Below are positions 20,055 through 20,424 of a DNA stretch of 20,424 bases, piece by piece. How positions within the stretch are numbered: position 1 is the first letter of the stretch; every line of letters begins with the position of its first letter. The position numbers were made by a program, and so were the translations under genes. A model generated the notes under the pieces. That model had not been told where the DNA came from, searched no databases, and worked only from the letters and a program-made list of their open reading frames with translations. Source of the stretch: a virus. Where the stretch lies: the IMG/VR virus record IMGVR_UViG_3300042453_001334, positions 1 to 20,424 of that record, one strand, 5' to 3'.

Positions 20055-20424
20055 GCGGCTCCTCCGGCGGTTGCACGTTGCTTCTCGATCGTGGCTTGTA
20101 GACGGGCTGCGTCGCTGCCGCTCCACCCGACGGCCTTCGGCCGCTCGTCGGCCGCTGGGGCACCCTTCGGGGTCTTAGGGGCGTCGTACTGACCGCCAAG
20201 CACCTTGGTGACGAACCCGTCGACCGTGAACTGGTGCAGCGTCACCGGGCTATCGAAATACCGGCAGCCGGCCAGCCGGGGGATCGCTTCAAGGGCGGCG
20301 GCCAGCCACCCGTCCTGGACGATCACCGCAGCGGCGTGATCCGGGGGGTTCGCCAGCTTCCACGGATTGCGGCGGGTTGCCGGTCCGGCACCGGTGTTCC
20401 ATGCCCGCCGGAGGGTTTCCCATG
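20051..20424 (-). CDS. Unrecognised protein, C-terminal part (runs off right edge)
   Basis: The frame is open from the right edge to TGA at 20051, giving at least 123 residues of the C-terminus. The first visible stretch is WETLRRAWNTGAGPATRR, then NPWKLANPPDHAAAVIVQDG, WLAAALEAIPRLAGCRYFD, SPVTLHQFTVDGFVTKVLGG and a disordered Lys/Pro-rich part (YDAPKTPKGAPAADERPK) before a short helix. An internal GTG at 20326 could be taken as a start but has no good ribosome site, and the coding pattern continues upstream of it. I do not recognise the family. It is coupled to the wHTH gene by ATGA and is probably one of the early or DNA-metabolism genes next to the packaging block. Confidence 0.65.
   Translation of the reverse strand, partial: WETLRRAWNTGAGPATRRNPWKLANPPDHAAAVIVQDGWLAAALEAIPRLAGCRYFDSPVTLHQFTVDGFVTKVLGGQYDAPKTPKGAPAADERPKAVGWSGSDAARLQATIEKQRATAGGAA

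Noticed and set aside
19804-20199. N-terminal extension of the RuvC-like gene
   Set aside because: The extension is Arg/Pro-rich, overlaps the wHTH gene out of frame, and the ATG at 19803 has an excellent ribosome site directly before the conserved GIDPG motif.

Overview
The window is a block of tailed-phage (or prophage) late genes. Every supported gene lies on the minus strand, so the biological order runs from high to low coordinates. The capsid is HK97-like: lambda-type large terminase, lambda-family portal, and a prohead protease fused to the major capsid protein. The tail set has a terminator, two tube-like proteins, a chaperone pair and a tape measure, with no sheath gene in view, so a long non-contractile (siphovirus-like) tail is likely. 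The base composition is GC-rich. Several small accessory proteins (a secreted His-Gly-Gly/Cys protein, a CHG-repeat protein, tails of the form LTDEER...LRxLLERTK, and the W-TLR-LV...W-HTS tail-chaperone extension) resemble proteins I associate with Planctomycetes (Pirellulales-like) genomes and their phages. That host call is recollection, not a search. No integrase, att site, lysis gene, tRNA, rRNA or host gene is visible, so lytic phage and prophage cannot be told apart.

Layout in transcription order. (1) 20424-19336: the end of an unrecognised gene, a LexA-type winged-helix protein without a peptidase, and a RuvC-like resolvase. (2) 19343-17223: terminase large subunit. (3) 17149-14759: eight small accessory genes: two exported Cys-containing proteins, a three-helix membrane protein, and five small soluble proteins, four of which share one C-terminal module. 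(4) 14758-14424: a mostly non-coding gap with one 26-codon ORF. (5) 14423-9689: gpW-like protein, portal with an extra C-terminal domain, protease-capsid fusion, DUF2190-type decoration protein between two GC-rich hairpins, and a head-tail joining candidate. (6) 9692-8473: a lectin-like, Ser/Thr/Asn-rich structural protein and an unknown. (7) 8393-5729: a three-gene carbohydrate cassette (GH130-like beta-propeller, SAM methyltransferase, GT2 glycosyltransferase with TPR-like C-terminus) set inside the structural operon. (8) 5726-1: tail genes ending in a distal tail protein cut by the left edge.

Genes are tightly packed, with nine ATGA-type stop/start overlaps, which implies long polycistronic mRNAs with translational coupling. 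The most unusual parts are the shuffled small-gene array in (3), where a shared module ends in the Shine-Dalgarno of the next gene, and the glycan cassette in (7), which may decorate the virion or alter the host surface.
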